A stretch of DNA of 64,000 bases from Alopecurus myosuroides (lineage: Eukaryota > Streptophyta > Magnoliopsida > Poales > Poaceae): NCBI GenBank assembly GCA_028641055.1, contig CM054060.1, forward strand, positions 61,059,875-61,123,874, written 5' to 3'. The translations under genes were made by a program, and so were the position numbers. Positions within the stretch are counted from its first letter, which is position 1. Every line of letters begins with the position of its first letter. Shown here piece after piece: positions 46,849-61,014 of this stretch. The notes under the pieces are model-generated. The model made no database searches, was not told the DNA's origin, and saw only the letters and a list, made by a program, of their open reading frames with translations.

Positions 46849-48564
46849 GAAAACGGCCGAGAGCTAAATGCCGAAAGCCCCGACACCGTCGTGTTTGTTA
46901 CATTTCATGACGGCGTCTCAACCCAGGGTGATCAGCTCCAAGAAACAACAACTCCACCTGGACTCTCCATGTCAACACACCATGCACCCTTGACGCAGGT
47001 GAATGGCGGGACTTGTTCGGTCTCGACAAAGACGTTGTCTTGGACGTCTCGCCGACGATGTACATAGCGCCCCTGAGGATCAACCTTGGATGGCGACGAG
47101 CACCGGAGGAGATCAACATGGAACTCCAAGACATGTCTCCAAACATGATGCTCCCAACGGAGGTACGACGTCGAGGACACCAACATCAAGACGGTCCAAC
47201 TCCGAACCTAGGAATTAGCCTAGAGACATTAACCAAACTTAAGTGAGAGCGAGAGAAGAGCCGACGCTCCTCGGCGAAGCCTCCAAGGAGGGAAACGACA
47301 CCCACAGGCGTCGTCGTCACTGCACCATCCGAGAACAGACATGACTTTCTCCCGTATTTCACCGCCGCTCCTTCCGTGCTCAGAGGTATGGGGAAACTAA
47401 CCATGTTGTTCACACCACCGTCACTGCAACATCCTGCTGTCGTAGCCGCAAGGCCGTGAGCATGAGCATTCCGCTACCGCACGGACGAGAGCCCACCGGT
47501 CTACCATCTCCGACATGGTCGAGCACCTTGAGCAATCCTCCACCTCCTGCAAGGATGAGGATCCATTGTCGTGCTGTTGTCATGCTCCAGACAGCTGCAA
47601 CACAGTCCGACCCACGAACCTAGATCGGTCCCTGGTTGGTTCCAGATCTAGTCTACGCCGCCATCACCATGGGCACCGACATCGGCTCCTTCGTGGCCTA
47701 GACCGCCTCCTGTAGCCACCGTCGACAGAGGTTGCGCCTCCTGCCACCCCATGACCGCCGGCGGCCGTACGGACACAGACCTCGCAATGCGCCGTCGCCT
47801 CCAGGCATCCGCCGCCACCTCCATGGATGCACATCTGAGTTCCAGGGCCTCCACCATGCCACCCTCCAGCACCGCCGCATAACTCCTCTCGCCGGGCGCC
47901 GACGCAAGACACACCAGAACCGCACACAGCGGCCGTGAGGCCGCTCCCGACAAACGCCCATGCCGCGGCTTTGTGGCCCAGATCGGGCCGAACAGGCCCA
48001 TACTAGCGCCAGAAAAAGAGAGGTAGTGCGAGCAAGGCGCAAGATTGATTATGTCGCTTGACCATTGCAAGCTAGATCCTTTTCGGAGAGAGACCAGGGG
48101 TAGCCGGTCTCAGGGAGTCCGCTCCCCCGTGCCGCCCCCACTCGGGTGGCAACAGAGGAAAACCCTAGCCATCGTCGGGCCTTTCCCCTCCTCCTCCCTC
48201 CGCCTTCGCCGGAGGATGCAGCCGAGCAAAAAGCTCCCACCGATGGCGACGGATGCAGGGTCTCTCTTGCTCGTGCGCCTCGTCGTGTGCACCGTTGGCA
48301 TGCGCCGTGGCGGTGCTCCCGGATGGCGTGGCAGCATGTGACGACACAGGGAGGTCGCGCGGCGGCAGTGTTAAGGTCTGTGGTGGTGGCTCCTTCGCAA
48401 GGGGCGCGTCCTGCTGCACGTCGTTGTGCATGGCGGCTGGCCCGACCTACCTTCGTTGGCCTATGCGGGCCACGTCTTTGGGGCGTGGTGTCGGCGCGCT
48501 GGAGCGCGAATGGCGCGGGGCTTCGGATTCAGAACGTTGGCGAATAGCCACGACCTGAGATCTT
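46849..48564. other. GC-rich non-coding or decayed sequence, unit 2
   Basis: Counterpart of 15334-17049; overlapping composition-driven ORFs and no supported gene. Confidence 0.4.
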
Positions 48565-49846
48565 ATGCAACAATGACGGCTCATGGAAAAAAAGATGCTA
48601 AAATCTTGGGACGCCACGGCGACGATGTGGGACATAAGATGATAGGTAATAGGTATAATTTCTTCCTTAAGATAATAGTGTGTTGCAACGATATTGACAA
48701 ACGTGACACATGAAGTGATGTGCAGTAGTTATGAATCAGCATAGAATAAAGAAGCCCATCACCGAGAATTTGGTGACAAAACCCTAACACATTGCATTGT
48801 AACACTAAAAAATAATGTACTATAACCCCCAAATTGAGCGGGGAAAACGCTGAAATACAATTGACAGGGAATAATACAAAAGGTTTAAGTCATAAAAAAC
48901 GTTACTCCCCGATAGCTAAAACAGTGATATTGAAATGTTCGTACGTCCTAGGTATCCAAGCACGTAGCCACGACGATGTGAAGACACATAAAATGATGAT
49001 AGATAATATCTATAACTTCATCCTTAAAGTAACGCGTGATTGCACTATGCATGAAATGATAGGCAACATTTATTTACTAGCTTACAATAACTAAGTCCAT
49101 TACTGATAAGTGGGAGGGAAAACCCCAAAAAAATGTGCTACAATTTACGGAAAAACACAGTGTACTATAGCTCTCATAAACCGGGCAGGATGACCCCAAA
49201 AAAGTCGAGCTGGAATACATCTAAAGTTACAACTTATGAAAAATGTTGCTCCCCTGGAGATTTCAAATTTCTACAGAATCACCTCAACCAGAGCTTGTAT
49301 GCCACAGTTACGGCTCATGGAACAAAGCGATGATACTAGAATGTTCAGAAACCCTAGGTATCTTAGCACGCTGCCACGACGACGAGATGGCACACATAAT
49401 TATAGATCACAACTACAATTTCATCCTTAAAGGAATAGCTCACGCGATGACGGCGAAATGCAAGAAATGATGGGCAATGCTATTTCATTCTAGAAAATAA
49501 GTAAGCCTCACGTTTAGTGTTTGGGTGGGAAAACACTGAGCTACAACCCTAAAACAGTATAGTATACCCTAAAAAAGGGGGAAAGAAACCTCGAAAAGAA
49601 ATCAACGGTGCATACGCTCGAAGATACAGGTCATGAAAAACGTTACTCACCAGATCTTACAAACGGCTCCAAAATCTCTCTGCCTAGAGCTTCTATGCAT
49701 TATTTACACCTCCGGGAAAAGGCATTGATGGAGAAATCTTTGGACACTCGGAAATCCTACCACGCCGCGGATGATATGAAAGGTAATAGAAACCATTTCA
49801 TGCATAAACCTGATAAGACGCATCGACGACACCACGCATGAAATGA
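48565..49846. repeat. Degenerate tandem array, about 400-bp monomers, unit 2
   Basis: Counterpart of 17050-18330, with one extra G in the gagcgggg run at about 48841, the first indel seen between the units. Confidence 0.75.
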
Positions 49847-52528
49847 TAGACAATAGTTGTCTCCTAGCACAAAATAATAACGTCCGTCGGCGCAACGACG
49901 CATGAATGATAGAGCACCGGGGCCTACGAGCCAATCCCTTATATACGACTAGAGGACAGACTATGGCGAGTGATGGAGGTTGATGGCACATTTCATGAAT
50001 CGTAGAGTGTCAACGCAGGAGCGTTTGTGCGTGTTAGTAGAATCTAGATGTGTATGAGTTGGATACACCCAGTGAAAACGTACAGCTTGGATGACAATAC
50101 ACGAGTGGTCCACCCGGCAGCTACATCCGATTTTCGATTCATAGCGTTCAAGCTTATCTTTCACAATCTTGGAGCGACCGAGGACAACACGACAGCATCG
50201 ACGAAGGCACGGTCGTGGCCGAGGCCTCCCACCACTGAAGTGTTCTCGCGCCACCGTATAGCTCGGTGGTAGGAACTGGTTTATGACCATCGGCATTGTG
50301 AAGTGGGGATTCCAGCATTGGCCCGAACCAAACACTCATCCGGGACTTATGCCACCTATGGGAAGGAAGATTAGATCTGTCACGCTAGCTCCTGGGGTTT
50401 GCCGTATCCACCATACCGTTCATCACGGCCACGTCTCTAGCATCATCCATGTGAGTTGCCAGCAGCCTACGCCTGTACAAGACCCCAAGCATGCACGAGT
50501 GAGCGTCTCGCTGTGCACTTTGAGAGTTTCTCTTACTAGTCTGTTTGCATCTGCATGGAGATGGACGGTTTTCATGATTTCGCGTCCTCGTTTTCTTGCA
50601 AGTACATAATGACATTTTTAGTATGTGTAACATTGCAGCCAAATAGAAGATACTTCATAAGTACACAACATACATAATAAGAAAAGGACAACAAAGGATG
50701 CATGAAAGTGACAATGTGTAATGTCAAATGCATGAAACTGACACCGATCTGTTTTTAAAAGAAAAGGAAAATTTGATATTGTACTCCAATACAATGCTAT
50801 CATGCATACCAGTGAACATTCATACAAAAAGTACTTCGACACCAGGAACATGTCGCCTCGGTCTTCCTCGTCTCCAGCCTGACATTCAGCAGCTATATCT
50901 GTTCTTGTTAGCATAGGTCTCTGCTCACATGTTGCCTCAGTTCAGCAAACCCTAGTATATGTTCTTGTTAGCAGTCTGAATCAGTCACCTTGGCTCGACA
51001 AACTCAACAAATGATATACAACAAACTTCCACCGAAGATTAACACTACATGATTTAACCATCAAGAAATCAAAACACAGTAATAGTCCAACAACAGCCAG
51101 AATAACAGTCCTAGAGAGTCCATGGAAATTACAACCACCCAGCAGAAATAGCTTCGGCTTCTTGTTGTTCCATCCTTGAGCCATGCATCATACACATCAG
51201 CCTACCATGATTCTAAAACTTACACCAGTGTAGGAAAGGAAATCCTAGGCACAAGTGAACTCAAAGTAAGAATAGATTATCCTAGACCATGTGAGACGAT
51301 ACTTCTAATCAAGCTACTTAGCATAGAGGAGCTTGTAGGTAACTTGCTATTCTTATAAGGCAGAATCCAAAAAAAGGGGAGGAAATAGCAAAGTAATGTT
51401 ACACACAAAAAAGCATGTAGATAATCGCAGATAAAATTGTTCACATTAGGTATTTGAACCCAAAATTAGCACCATTATCAACTTGAAACAGTAAGACAAG
51501 CATGTTATTTAGCTTTTCGGCAAGCCGGCTACTGTAGCCCTTAGCAGCCTAAACAAGCATGTCACGGCTTAAAGGCCATGTTATCAGAGCACAAATATGA
51601 GTAAGGACATGAACCATAAAAGGACCTAAACCCACGAAGTTTAAGAAGTCCAACACTGCCATCGTATGGCACGGTGAACTCACCGCCATTCACTTCTCCC
51701 CTTCATCAACCCCACGGAAATTCGCTGCTCCTTGTACAACTCCAGCTACTATCTCTGGTTGAAGAACCTCATCTCATCCATCACCTGCGCGATAAAATAC
51801 CAAGACAGATTCACCTCCACGGCGCAAGAAGCAATTACTCAACACACAAACACGATATACTAATGTTCCGCCGAAAAAGATATACAAATGGTGCATACAT
51901 AGATGACAGGACCATGATTTTGATCAAGGGAAACACCAGATAACTCAAAACAACAAATGGAGAACACTACATACATAAGAAATACCAAACCGCCAGTACA
52001 TGCATATATCTCAAAGTTTAAACATATAAATAACCATCCCGACCTTTTCTAAGAAGGACCCACATGCCCTACCTCGATGCACTTTATATATCAAGTTTTA
52101 ACTTTTAGTACACAGATGCTTTTACCATTGTGTTCATACAACCCTCTATTTTGATATAATATAATCTAGCTCTTTTTTACAGTTAGAAATGCCAATCAAA
52201 ATACGATTTTTTCATAATGGAAGGAATCAACCACCATGATGGCAAAGAAGTGATAAACGACATATATTGTCATGTGGATATACTGGACAAGTAAAATCTT
52301 GCAACGGTTGAAGTGTGACCATCTCTTTTATCAGATGTTTTATTTGGTAATAGCAAATAGACATATTATTTCATCATTATCAGAAGTTATTATAGCAGAA
52401 AGTATTGCTATACACAGGCCTCAAACTCACAAACAGCAACAACACCAATTGTAAACACATGTATCCAACAGGCAGAAGCAGACAAGGGAGCAAGCACAAC
52501 AGGTTTTTGTACATTAATACTAGTCAAT
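49847..52528. other. Intergenic, no recognisable gene (unit 2)
   Basis: Counterpart of 18331-21012, with the base difference at 50234. Confidence 0.45.
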
Positions 52529-54047
52529 TCAAGCACGACCAAGGAAACACCTTTGGATGCTGATGTCGATGAGCTCCTGGACGACAGCATCAAGGCTGCT
52601 ACAGTTCGCCTTGGTGGCGAGCATCTTGGGAGCACGAAACTCATACAGCTTCCTCGCTGGGCCGATCACTGCCTGGTGTAAGGCGTGGCAGCAAGATTCA
52701 GTCAACTCGATACAAGGAATAGGGTATGACTTAACTCTCAACGGAAAGGCAATACTGCTGCTACACGTAGCTATGCAAAAATAGATCAAACTATGAAGCT
52801 GCATATATATTTCAAGTACTACTATGGACAAGAGACAAGAATCCAATACTGGAAAAAGGAATAGATATGACATGCAACAAGGCTCGTGATAAGATAAAAA
52901 GTTTTGCATAGGTGTTGACTCCATCCATCATGCATGCTTTGCCTGAAACCCGACCATCCATCACCCTCACCATGTTATCCTCGTCGTCCACGCCTCGGTC
53001 GACCCGGGTCCCGGAAAGTAATGCACCACAACATTGCTCATAGCATACAGTTGATATCTACACACAAAAAAATTAACATGGTAATCAAACACACAAAGTT
53101 GATACTTGGAAAATAGCAACAATAACCCACATGTAAGCTACTTGACTAGAATAATTTCAAAATCTGCAACCAAAAGTTTCACTTGAGTAAGAATAATAAA
53201 AAGAGTTTATGTTGATTTCCTGCCTTGCTGGTGACTGATCAAAATTGTGTACAAATAATGCACCCAACAAATTTACATAAAGGGATGCGTTTGTGGTGCA
53301 AACATACGTGCACACATGAGCCGATTAAAAAGGGTTTTACACCTACAAAGATGCGTGCAAGTTGTTCTGGTGCAGTGCAGTGAAAGAGATATGGTGCAGA
53401 TGGTTTCCAAGCGTCCTGCATCCTACGGATAATCAGGTTGTGTAGAAGTGGTAACTATATCCTACACAAAATCCCGATGAAGCTGTATATCGGGCAGATT
53501 TCTGCCCCCAATGATACGAGATGCACAATCAAATCATGCATTCACGGCCAGGGAATCCAGGAACACATCCAATCTAGCAAGAGATGAGATATTGAGATGC
53601 ATCCCACACAATAATCTAATCTGATGGAGAAGAGAGATAGATAGAGGAAGAGAGAGCAGTACGCAAAAGTAGACGCAGATGTCCTCCCAGCTGCAGGGGC
53701 CGCTGTCCTCTGGCTTACAGCTTCAAGCCGTGGCTTTGAAGGCAAGCTTCGACTACAACAACTTCTCCTCGTCGTCCCTGATGCCATGGTCCCGGTGCAG
53801 GTCGGCAGAGGAACAGCCGCGGGAGAGGAGGGCCAAGGGCGGGCCTCTTGGAGCGCATCGCGTTTTCCTGGAGGCGATGACTGTACAGACACTGTCCCAG
53901 GAACCGAGCGTGGCCACGACGCGCGGCTGCACTCGACAAGCTCCCCGAGGCTAGCCTGGACCGCGAGGCCACACAGACAGCAGCCTCGCCGCCGACAGCC
54001 TCATAGCCCCCCGCCTTTCCTCTGTCGATTTTAGCCGCCGCCGCCAT
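52529..54047 (-). CDS. Four-exon gene of unknown function, open frame, copy 2
   Basis: Exons on the minus strand: 54047-53719, 53422-53347, 53057-52971 and 52672-52529, joined by GT-AG introns with matching phases to give a 211-aa protein. Exon 3 here is 87 nt (29 codons, opening ISTVCYEQCC and ending DDEDNM), one base longer than in unit 1. The coherence of three junctions and the open frame supports a real gene structure. The C terminus (AVIGPARKLYEF...IDISIQRCFLGRA) looks like a conserved folded segment, but I do not recognise the family. The N terminus is basic and could be a targeting segment. Exon 1 lies in GC-rich DNA, as is common for grass genes. The alternative is that it is a captured gene fragment. 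Confidence 0.55.
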
Positions 54048-54380
54048 GTTCCAGCATCTGAGCGAGGGTTTGAGGTGGAACAGCGATTCGATGTTTCCCC
54101 ACAGTGGAACCGGGAGAGGAGGATCCGACGGCGGGGCGGTGGTCTGCGGCGCGGGGAGTGGCCGGATTGAACCGCGAGGAGGCGGCAGAAAAAGGGGATC
54201 GGGGAGATGGTGTGGGTGGGAGGAGGAAAGGGTGGAGCCGTCGAGGTGTGGTCTGCTGCGGGGAGTGGTGGGTGGGGCTCGGCAGTGCCAAAGACTTGTC
54301 CAAAATTTTGGCCTCCCGCTCAGCGCCTCAGCCCAAAATATTTTTTGGGGCCCGACAGCAAATGCGAGCAGCGGCCGCTC

Positions 54381-54568
54381 TTCCGAATTTTAGTTGTGGC
54401 GGGCTCCACATTTTCGGCGGCAAATCAAATATGTGCGGCAGTGAGAGTTCTCCTGAAATTCCGTTTGGACGAGCTCGCTTCCCAAATTTTGGGTGGCGAA
54501 ATCGAATATGCCCGTCGCTGGAGTTCTCCCGAAATTCATCTTGGGCTAGCTCTCTTCCCGAATTTTAT
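54381..54568. repeat. Short degenerate tandem repeat, unit 2
   Basis: Counterpart of 22863-23050, upstream of the four-exon gene. Confidence 0.7.
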
Positions 54569-54837
54569 TTTCAACGCGGATTCTATCTCCAAAATATGTT
54601 TTTGCCGTTGACTTAGACCATCTCCAGCCATTTGCGTACTAGGGTCGTTTTTTTTTGTGGAAAATAGCGTCGTTTGGGAGAGTGTCGGCGCTATTTTCGG
54701 CCCGGGGAGGCGACACTTACCAGCCGTTGACTTAGACAGACATTGCACAAATTGGGACGAACACTTGTGATTCTACAATATTTGGACGAATGTAGGCGAA
54801 GACAAAGGCGATTTAAACAGTGAAACAAAATTTCAAA

Positions 54838-55570
54838 CTAATTTAAGCCGAGGAGGTGGTAGACCTCGGTGTAATCGTCGTCGTCGTCGCTCGGCGGCTC
54901 CTTCTTCAGGGCGGTGTAGCTACAGCTCGCCCCTGGGTCGCCGGACTTCTTCGGCGGCGCGGACACCTCCTCAGAGTTGTTCTCGAGCAGGATTATGCCA
55001 CACTCTTCGGCGGTGGCAGCGTGGCGCTGCGCGGAGATCTCCTCCAGGGCGCGTCGCTGCCGCTCCATCTCCTCCGCCAAGAATTGCGAGCATGGGCTCG
55101 ATGTCGTCTGTGGCCATGGAGGCGTGTTCCTCTGTCCATGTCGCCGTCATCGTCTTCTTGGAGACGTTGGCCTTCTTCTATGACCTGACGAGGCGAAGGT
55201 GGCCGCGAGGAGGCGAAGGAGCGTGACAAGTGTGCTATAGCGAGTATAGCGCCGGAGCGGCGATTCTTGTGGCTCGGGCTTGACCGGGGAGAGGAATGTC
55301 CTCGCCTCCTCGGTGCCAAGCCCGACGAACCGCGAGATGTCGTCCTGCTAAGGAGGAAGAGGGCCCGGCGGCCATGCCCCTTGGCATCCAAGAGGCCCTT
55401 CGGAGGCATGAGAGGGACGGCAGTGGGTACACCCGCGGCGGAAAGTTGCCAGCTATGATGTGCGCCAGGACGGCCTCCATAGTCAGCCCGGGCACATAGT
55501 GCAACAAAGACTTTTCCCGGTTGGATAGGTTGCAACTGAATTTTCTCGGTGGATTGCTCATGAGTTGCAA
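54838..55570 (-). pseudogene. Decayed minus-strand coding segment, copy 2
   Basis: Counterpart of 23317-24049, with the same frame-shifting coding-like text and the acidic tail. The two copies share the lesions, so the decay predates the duplication. Confidence 0.35.
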
Positions 55571-56647
55571 CTGAAATTGGGTGACGTTATCTAATTAAGA
55601 ACTAAGTTAATTGATTGAGATTTAGTCTCCTACGTCGATCAGCTCCGCAGACCTCAATCATCCCGCTTGAGGCAAATTTTTCAAATTGATTTTGATTAAG
55701 TCCAATGAAATCACAAGAAACAAGATCCAAGCACGACATGTCAATGCTAGGTGGGTCTCGCCTTATCCTTCAGCTACTTAATTAATTTCTGACTCCACAA
55801 AACCATGTACATGACTCTCTCGGTCCCCAAACTAAATGTTTTCGAATACGTCGTTCTAGCACTTATCGAGCGTGCCACCCTCGCCTGGTACTACAACCCT
55901 TCATGATTGGTTGTCCCCAAATACTCAAGCCGAGGCAAAGTGGTCGAGTATATTGTTTCGACATAGACTAATTTTGTTCCAAAAATAGTTGTTCACTGTC
56001 ATTTCATGTGTCATTACGTTATTGTGTCTTACTAGGATCTTTAACTTATGTTGTGAAGTAGTTGTTACCTATCATTATGTGTGCTATTACGTCATCCTGA
56101 GTTAACGTGGTCCTTATTTTATATTAAGAAATGGTTATTACATATACTTTCCATCTGTCAGTTTGTCGTCACGTGTCATTACTTTTATGCTAGTACATTG
56201 TTATTATTGGTCATTTCATGCGTAATTTTTTTTGTCCAACGTTATTATTTTATGTTAGAAGATAATTATTCATTTCATTTGTAACGGCGTGAGCTATTAT
56301 TTATGCTTGGAGATAACTGTTACATATCATTTCATATGTCATTGTTGCGAGGCGCACATGTATGGTCGTCATTTACTGCAGCGTAACTATATATCTCCCA
56401 ACACAATCACCCATGTGTGACAAAATTTCTAGTCTAGTTTGATTTCACCATCAATATATTTGTCTGTAATTGGTCAATTTTGCGTACAAGTTCTAATTGA
56501 GGCAATTTTAGAGGCGTTAGAAAGCTCACTGGAGTTGCTCCAAAGGATTTCAACTTTGGCTTAACTACCAATTAGGGGAGGCATGACAGAGTGGACAGTA
56601 ACATGATGGTAATGCCAAACTTGATACAAGAAAGCCGATTTGTTTGA

Positions 56648-56659
56648 GGGGGGGGGGGG
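56648..56659. repeat. Homopolymer run of 12 G, unit 2
   Basis: Same length as in unit 1, which is notable because shorter homopolymers nearby differ between the units. Confidence 0.95.
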
Positions 56660-58291
56660 ACAGGATGGAGTATATTGACGGCATAGATTGATGCTACAAA
56701 TGTAGCATATGAAGATGGTTGTTAGGGACAGAGATGAGGAGTGGACGACAACGCGATGAAACATTGAATACCTAGGCGATAAAATTTTTCGTTAGGTGCA
56801 GTGGGGCGGTGCGAACTGTTGCGCGAAGCGACGAGGGAAATGTAGATGGACAAGAGAGAAAGTTAAGGGCAGCGGTGCATAAACACATATCCTAGGAGAA
56901 TGATTCTATCTCGTTACTAAGTTTTTATATATCACAAAAAATATCGGCCTACCATCACACTAACCAGCATCCTCCGAGCAGTCTACACCCTCCTTTGGAG
57001 ATTTTTTGCCCCGAGACCATTGCTAAGATTCACCCTCGGCTCCGCGCACCTTAAAAATCTTGGCCAAACGAGCACTAGTTAGTGATCTAGTGTGTGAGGT
57101 ACCCATTCATGCATGGTTGTCATCTCCTACAATGGTAACTATCTCCCAAATCCAATCACCCATGTGTGGCAAATATTTCTAATATAGTTTGATTTAGTCC
57201 AAACACTTGAGATACAAATGTTAATGTTGTACCCAAAACCTCGTAAACTCATGAGCCAAGCGCAACATGTCACCCCTAGGCAGGTCCCACCTCATCTGTC
57301 AACTATTAATCTCCAAACCTATGGCATACTTCTCTCTCGTTACCCAAACATACAACCTTCAATTGAATACTCCGAAAAGATACTCCCCCGCACCGTCCTC
57401 GTCTGCCACCTCTAGATCAGCCTAGGACACCTTCTCCATTTATTGTGATTTCTAATCCCTAAAATTCCCGAGGTAGATAGCAAAAAAGAATCTAACTACA
57501 TGCATATGTTATTTTTCATGAGCCTTGTATTCAATTTGATATTTTTGGCTAAGATTTTATGATATTTCTTGCATCGGTTAACTATACTTAGGTTCTAATC
57601 ATCATTTTAAGTCTCCAATGGAGCATCACTCTAGGTCGCCGACGAGAAAGAATACCTTAACGAAGCTTCGTCTCACACACGTCACTCGAATTTAGTTAAC
57701 CACCGGCGGAACACGGTCATATAAAGTTAATTAGAACAAACTCACCTTTTTATCATTTGTTTTGCACCCGTTCTTGGCGGTGGCTATGAAACATTGTTTT
57801 CATTTTTGGAAGTAGCATACTGTTTTTGGGATTTCCCGCCCAATTGTTGGTGTTGGTGGCCGTAGGTACACATAGCTACAAAAGCATGTAGATCTTTTCA
57901 CGCTCGTTCTTGTGGGATTTATAGAGGTGTCGTGGAGAATCACCATTTGGGCACTTTCTCGCTCATTTTGGGGATATAACACACAACTTTAGGATTTTTC
58001 AGCCCAATTTTTGCGTCAGACATAGACTAGTTCGGTGCTTTTGCATTAGCTGATACCAATCATTTCATGTGTTGTTTCATTGATGCGGTTATTATGTTCG
58101 TTATTTTGTACTAGGAGATGACTATGATCCATCATTTCATGTGCTTGTTTTTGTTTCCGCATGCTAGTTTATTGGCTACTATCCATTATTTTCATTGTGC
58201 CATTTCATTGTCCGCACATTGATGCTACGAGACTGATACTACTTTTCATTTCATGACCCATTTCTCGCACACAGTTATGTCATGCATCAAG

Positions 58292-59783
58292 TGTTGGGGA
58301 ACGCGCTACAGAAAAAAAACTAGAGCATAACCAACATCCAATGCAAGAGGAAGAGGTACCAGATCAAACCCTCGTAGATCGAACTAGCCTAAGTTTGCGG
58401 ATGACGAGGTCGACATGGAAGTAGATCCAGTCAATACCCACAATTAGAATTGTCTAATCTCGAGGAGATGTATTATCACACGATCAGTGCCGCATGTGCA
58501 ACACCTTCAATGATATCCACACGCATGATGTAGCGTCACAGCGTCGGCATGTGACCAAGAACATGGACAAAGAGGGGAATCAAGTCGATGAAGATCTGAT
58601 GCTCCGCGATCACCGTCTAGTTTAGATCTAAACAGGGTAGACGATTCGACATCACTCTAGCGAGGGAGAAGAGACATAGGGCATGCCGGTCCCCAGGGTT
58701 TAGTTCCAGGCCATGGAGGTGATGGATACACGAGGGAAATGATCATCGATGCAAGAGGTAGTGCATGGCACGGCAGGAGCTCGCGACACAGGGTGGCGGC
58801 ATGTCGGCAGCAAGGTTTTCAACGGGGAGGTGGTCAGCGAGTTGGGGAGGTAGGGATGTGAATTTTGGTGCCTTTGGTGCCCCTTGGTCTCCTTTTATAG
58901 GTGGCCAAGCTCCTTGGGTCATCCATAAACCTGCCCAAAAGTTTGAGAGAGTTTCGGTAGGTCTCCATCAACCGAAACTATTAGAAAACTGACTACATTG
59001 TCCAATCCAAAAATCCTTGTGGACACTTTGCCTTGCCCCTCGGGGCAACGTGGCTGCACCTGTTATGGAACCTTTCGGACTTCTAAGATAGCCTAGATAG
59101 TTCCGGACCCTTTTAGAGCCTTGTTGGACTTTTCATACTATTCTGAATCCTTCGGGTCCTTCCAAAACCTTCCATTTATGCCATGAACAATTCCGAACAC
59201 TCCCAGGACCACTCCGCACACTTCCGGAATCATCAGGGACCTCTCAGAACCATTCTTAGACTTTCCTAGCACTCTCGGAACGCTTCTCTCTTATCTTCGT
59301 ATACTACCGGCATTCCTAAATGTGGCTAGGACCGTTAGTGTGTGGCCTTATCGGTTCGTATATATGGACATGTCCGGCACTCCATACACTACGATGATCA
59401 TTAGCGGTACCTTGATTCACATAATGATCCCACATATATCACGCATATCTTTATCATGAGAACCGATGTATTACTATCAATCGCTCATCGCATTGATTCT
59501 CGATACTTTACGAAGCCAGAGGTGAAAACATTTGTGTTATCCTCATTAGCCGGCATGTATTCTTTAACCGATCCGTATTACCGATGTTCTCTATGATCAT
59601 CACCATGATCAATGTCGGGCCAGACGATGAAGACCAATTTATACTTCCGAGGGGTTTAGAGTGTATTTCTCCATCGTTAGTATAGCAATTCCGGTAACTA
59701 CCCGAATCAGAAAATCGGCATACTATCCGGTAAGAGTAAGAGTCCAACATTATAATTACCATGTTAACGTTGGAGGAAACACA
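58292..59783 (+). mobile_element. Diverged LTR-like sequence, unit 2
   Basis: Counterpart of 26766-28260, starting tgttggggaacgcg, with scattered single-base indels. No coding part. Confidence 0.4.
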
Positions 59784-61014
59784 ATGTCCACATCGTATCC
59801 AGAACTATATGTGTATATCAATTGTGCCTATCCATTGTCATTGTTCTCCAACAAATTTGACCTCATATATTATCGACAAACTTACAACAATTTATATTAT
59901 CCCCATAGTCAGGAAGTCAGGACTATCAATAACATATGCACCGGTCTTAGAGGCGAGACTGGGGATATAAAACGGTTGTCTATTATTCCACACATGTTTT
60001 AGGGTTTTCATCCGAGTACGCACTAACCTATTTCATGTTAGGAGGCGGTTAATTACCCGTCATTTCATGTGTGTTTTCATCCCCATGCGGAACTAGGGTT
60101 CTTATTTCATGCTAGTTGATGGACTAATACTTGTCATTTCATGTGTTGAATGGACATACCGTATTATTAGGCTCCATATTTTATAGTTCCATGCCCTTTG
60201 TGGTGTTCCCTCATAACCATCAATTTCTATAAGCACCCTTGTGTGGTGAGCCATGCATTGATGTTATCGATGATCTTCATGATCGAGCTACCCACCTAAG
60301 TCTAGGCCCCGCGACGCTGGATCCGTGCTTTAGCGTGAAGGAGCCACACATACATGATCATCGTCTTCTACCGGCCATTTCTGCCCAACTCAATCATCAG
60401 GCCCGAGGCCATTATTACAAATCGACTTTGATTTGTACAAACTCTCGAGATACAATATATGATGTACCTAAAATATATAAACTCGTGAGCCAAGCGCGGC
60501 GTGTCCCCGCTAGGTGGGCCTTACCTTATCTCTTAGATGGTAACTCTCCAACTATGCATAGCATGTCTCGCTCTTTCCGCAAACCACGCCGACATCGACT
60601 ATACCCTTGAGCTTCTACTCAATCTTACGCGTCATCTTCGCCTCACTGCGTGTTACGTGTCTCACGTGTTTTTTACTCCCAAAAAACCACAGTTTTAAGT
60701 AGTTAACTACTTGCATCGCATATCTGTCATGGGCCTTATCCGATTTGATATTTCTAATTGAGATTTCTTGCATGCATGGGACGCTCTATGATTTCCTCCC
60801 CTTTCACACTACATACTCGGGTGACTCTACTTAAGTTCAAATCGAGATGTTTGATCTTAAACGTGAATCTGATAGTACAAATGGACATGATTTGATACCC
60901 AAGATGGGTAAGTTGGTTAGGGGAAATTTATCTAGTATTCACTCCGTTGTGCAACCTTTTTTTTAACGGTGGGAATAGTTTCTAGGGCGTTTGAATAATT
61001 GGAAAAGGGGGGTA

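Larger units (their letters stand above)
55580..60740. repeat. Degenerate direct-repeat complex, unit 2
   Basis: Counterpart of 24060-29200. Many single-base indels relative to unit 1 occur throughout, roughly one per 100-200 bp, largely in short homopolymers. Confidence 0.6.
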
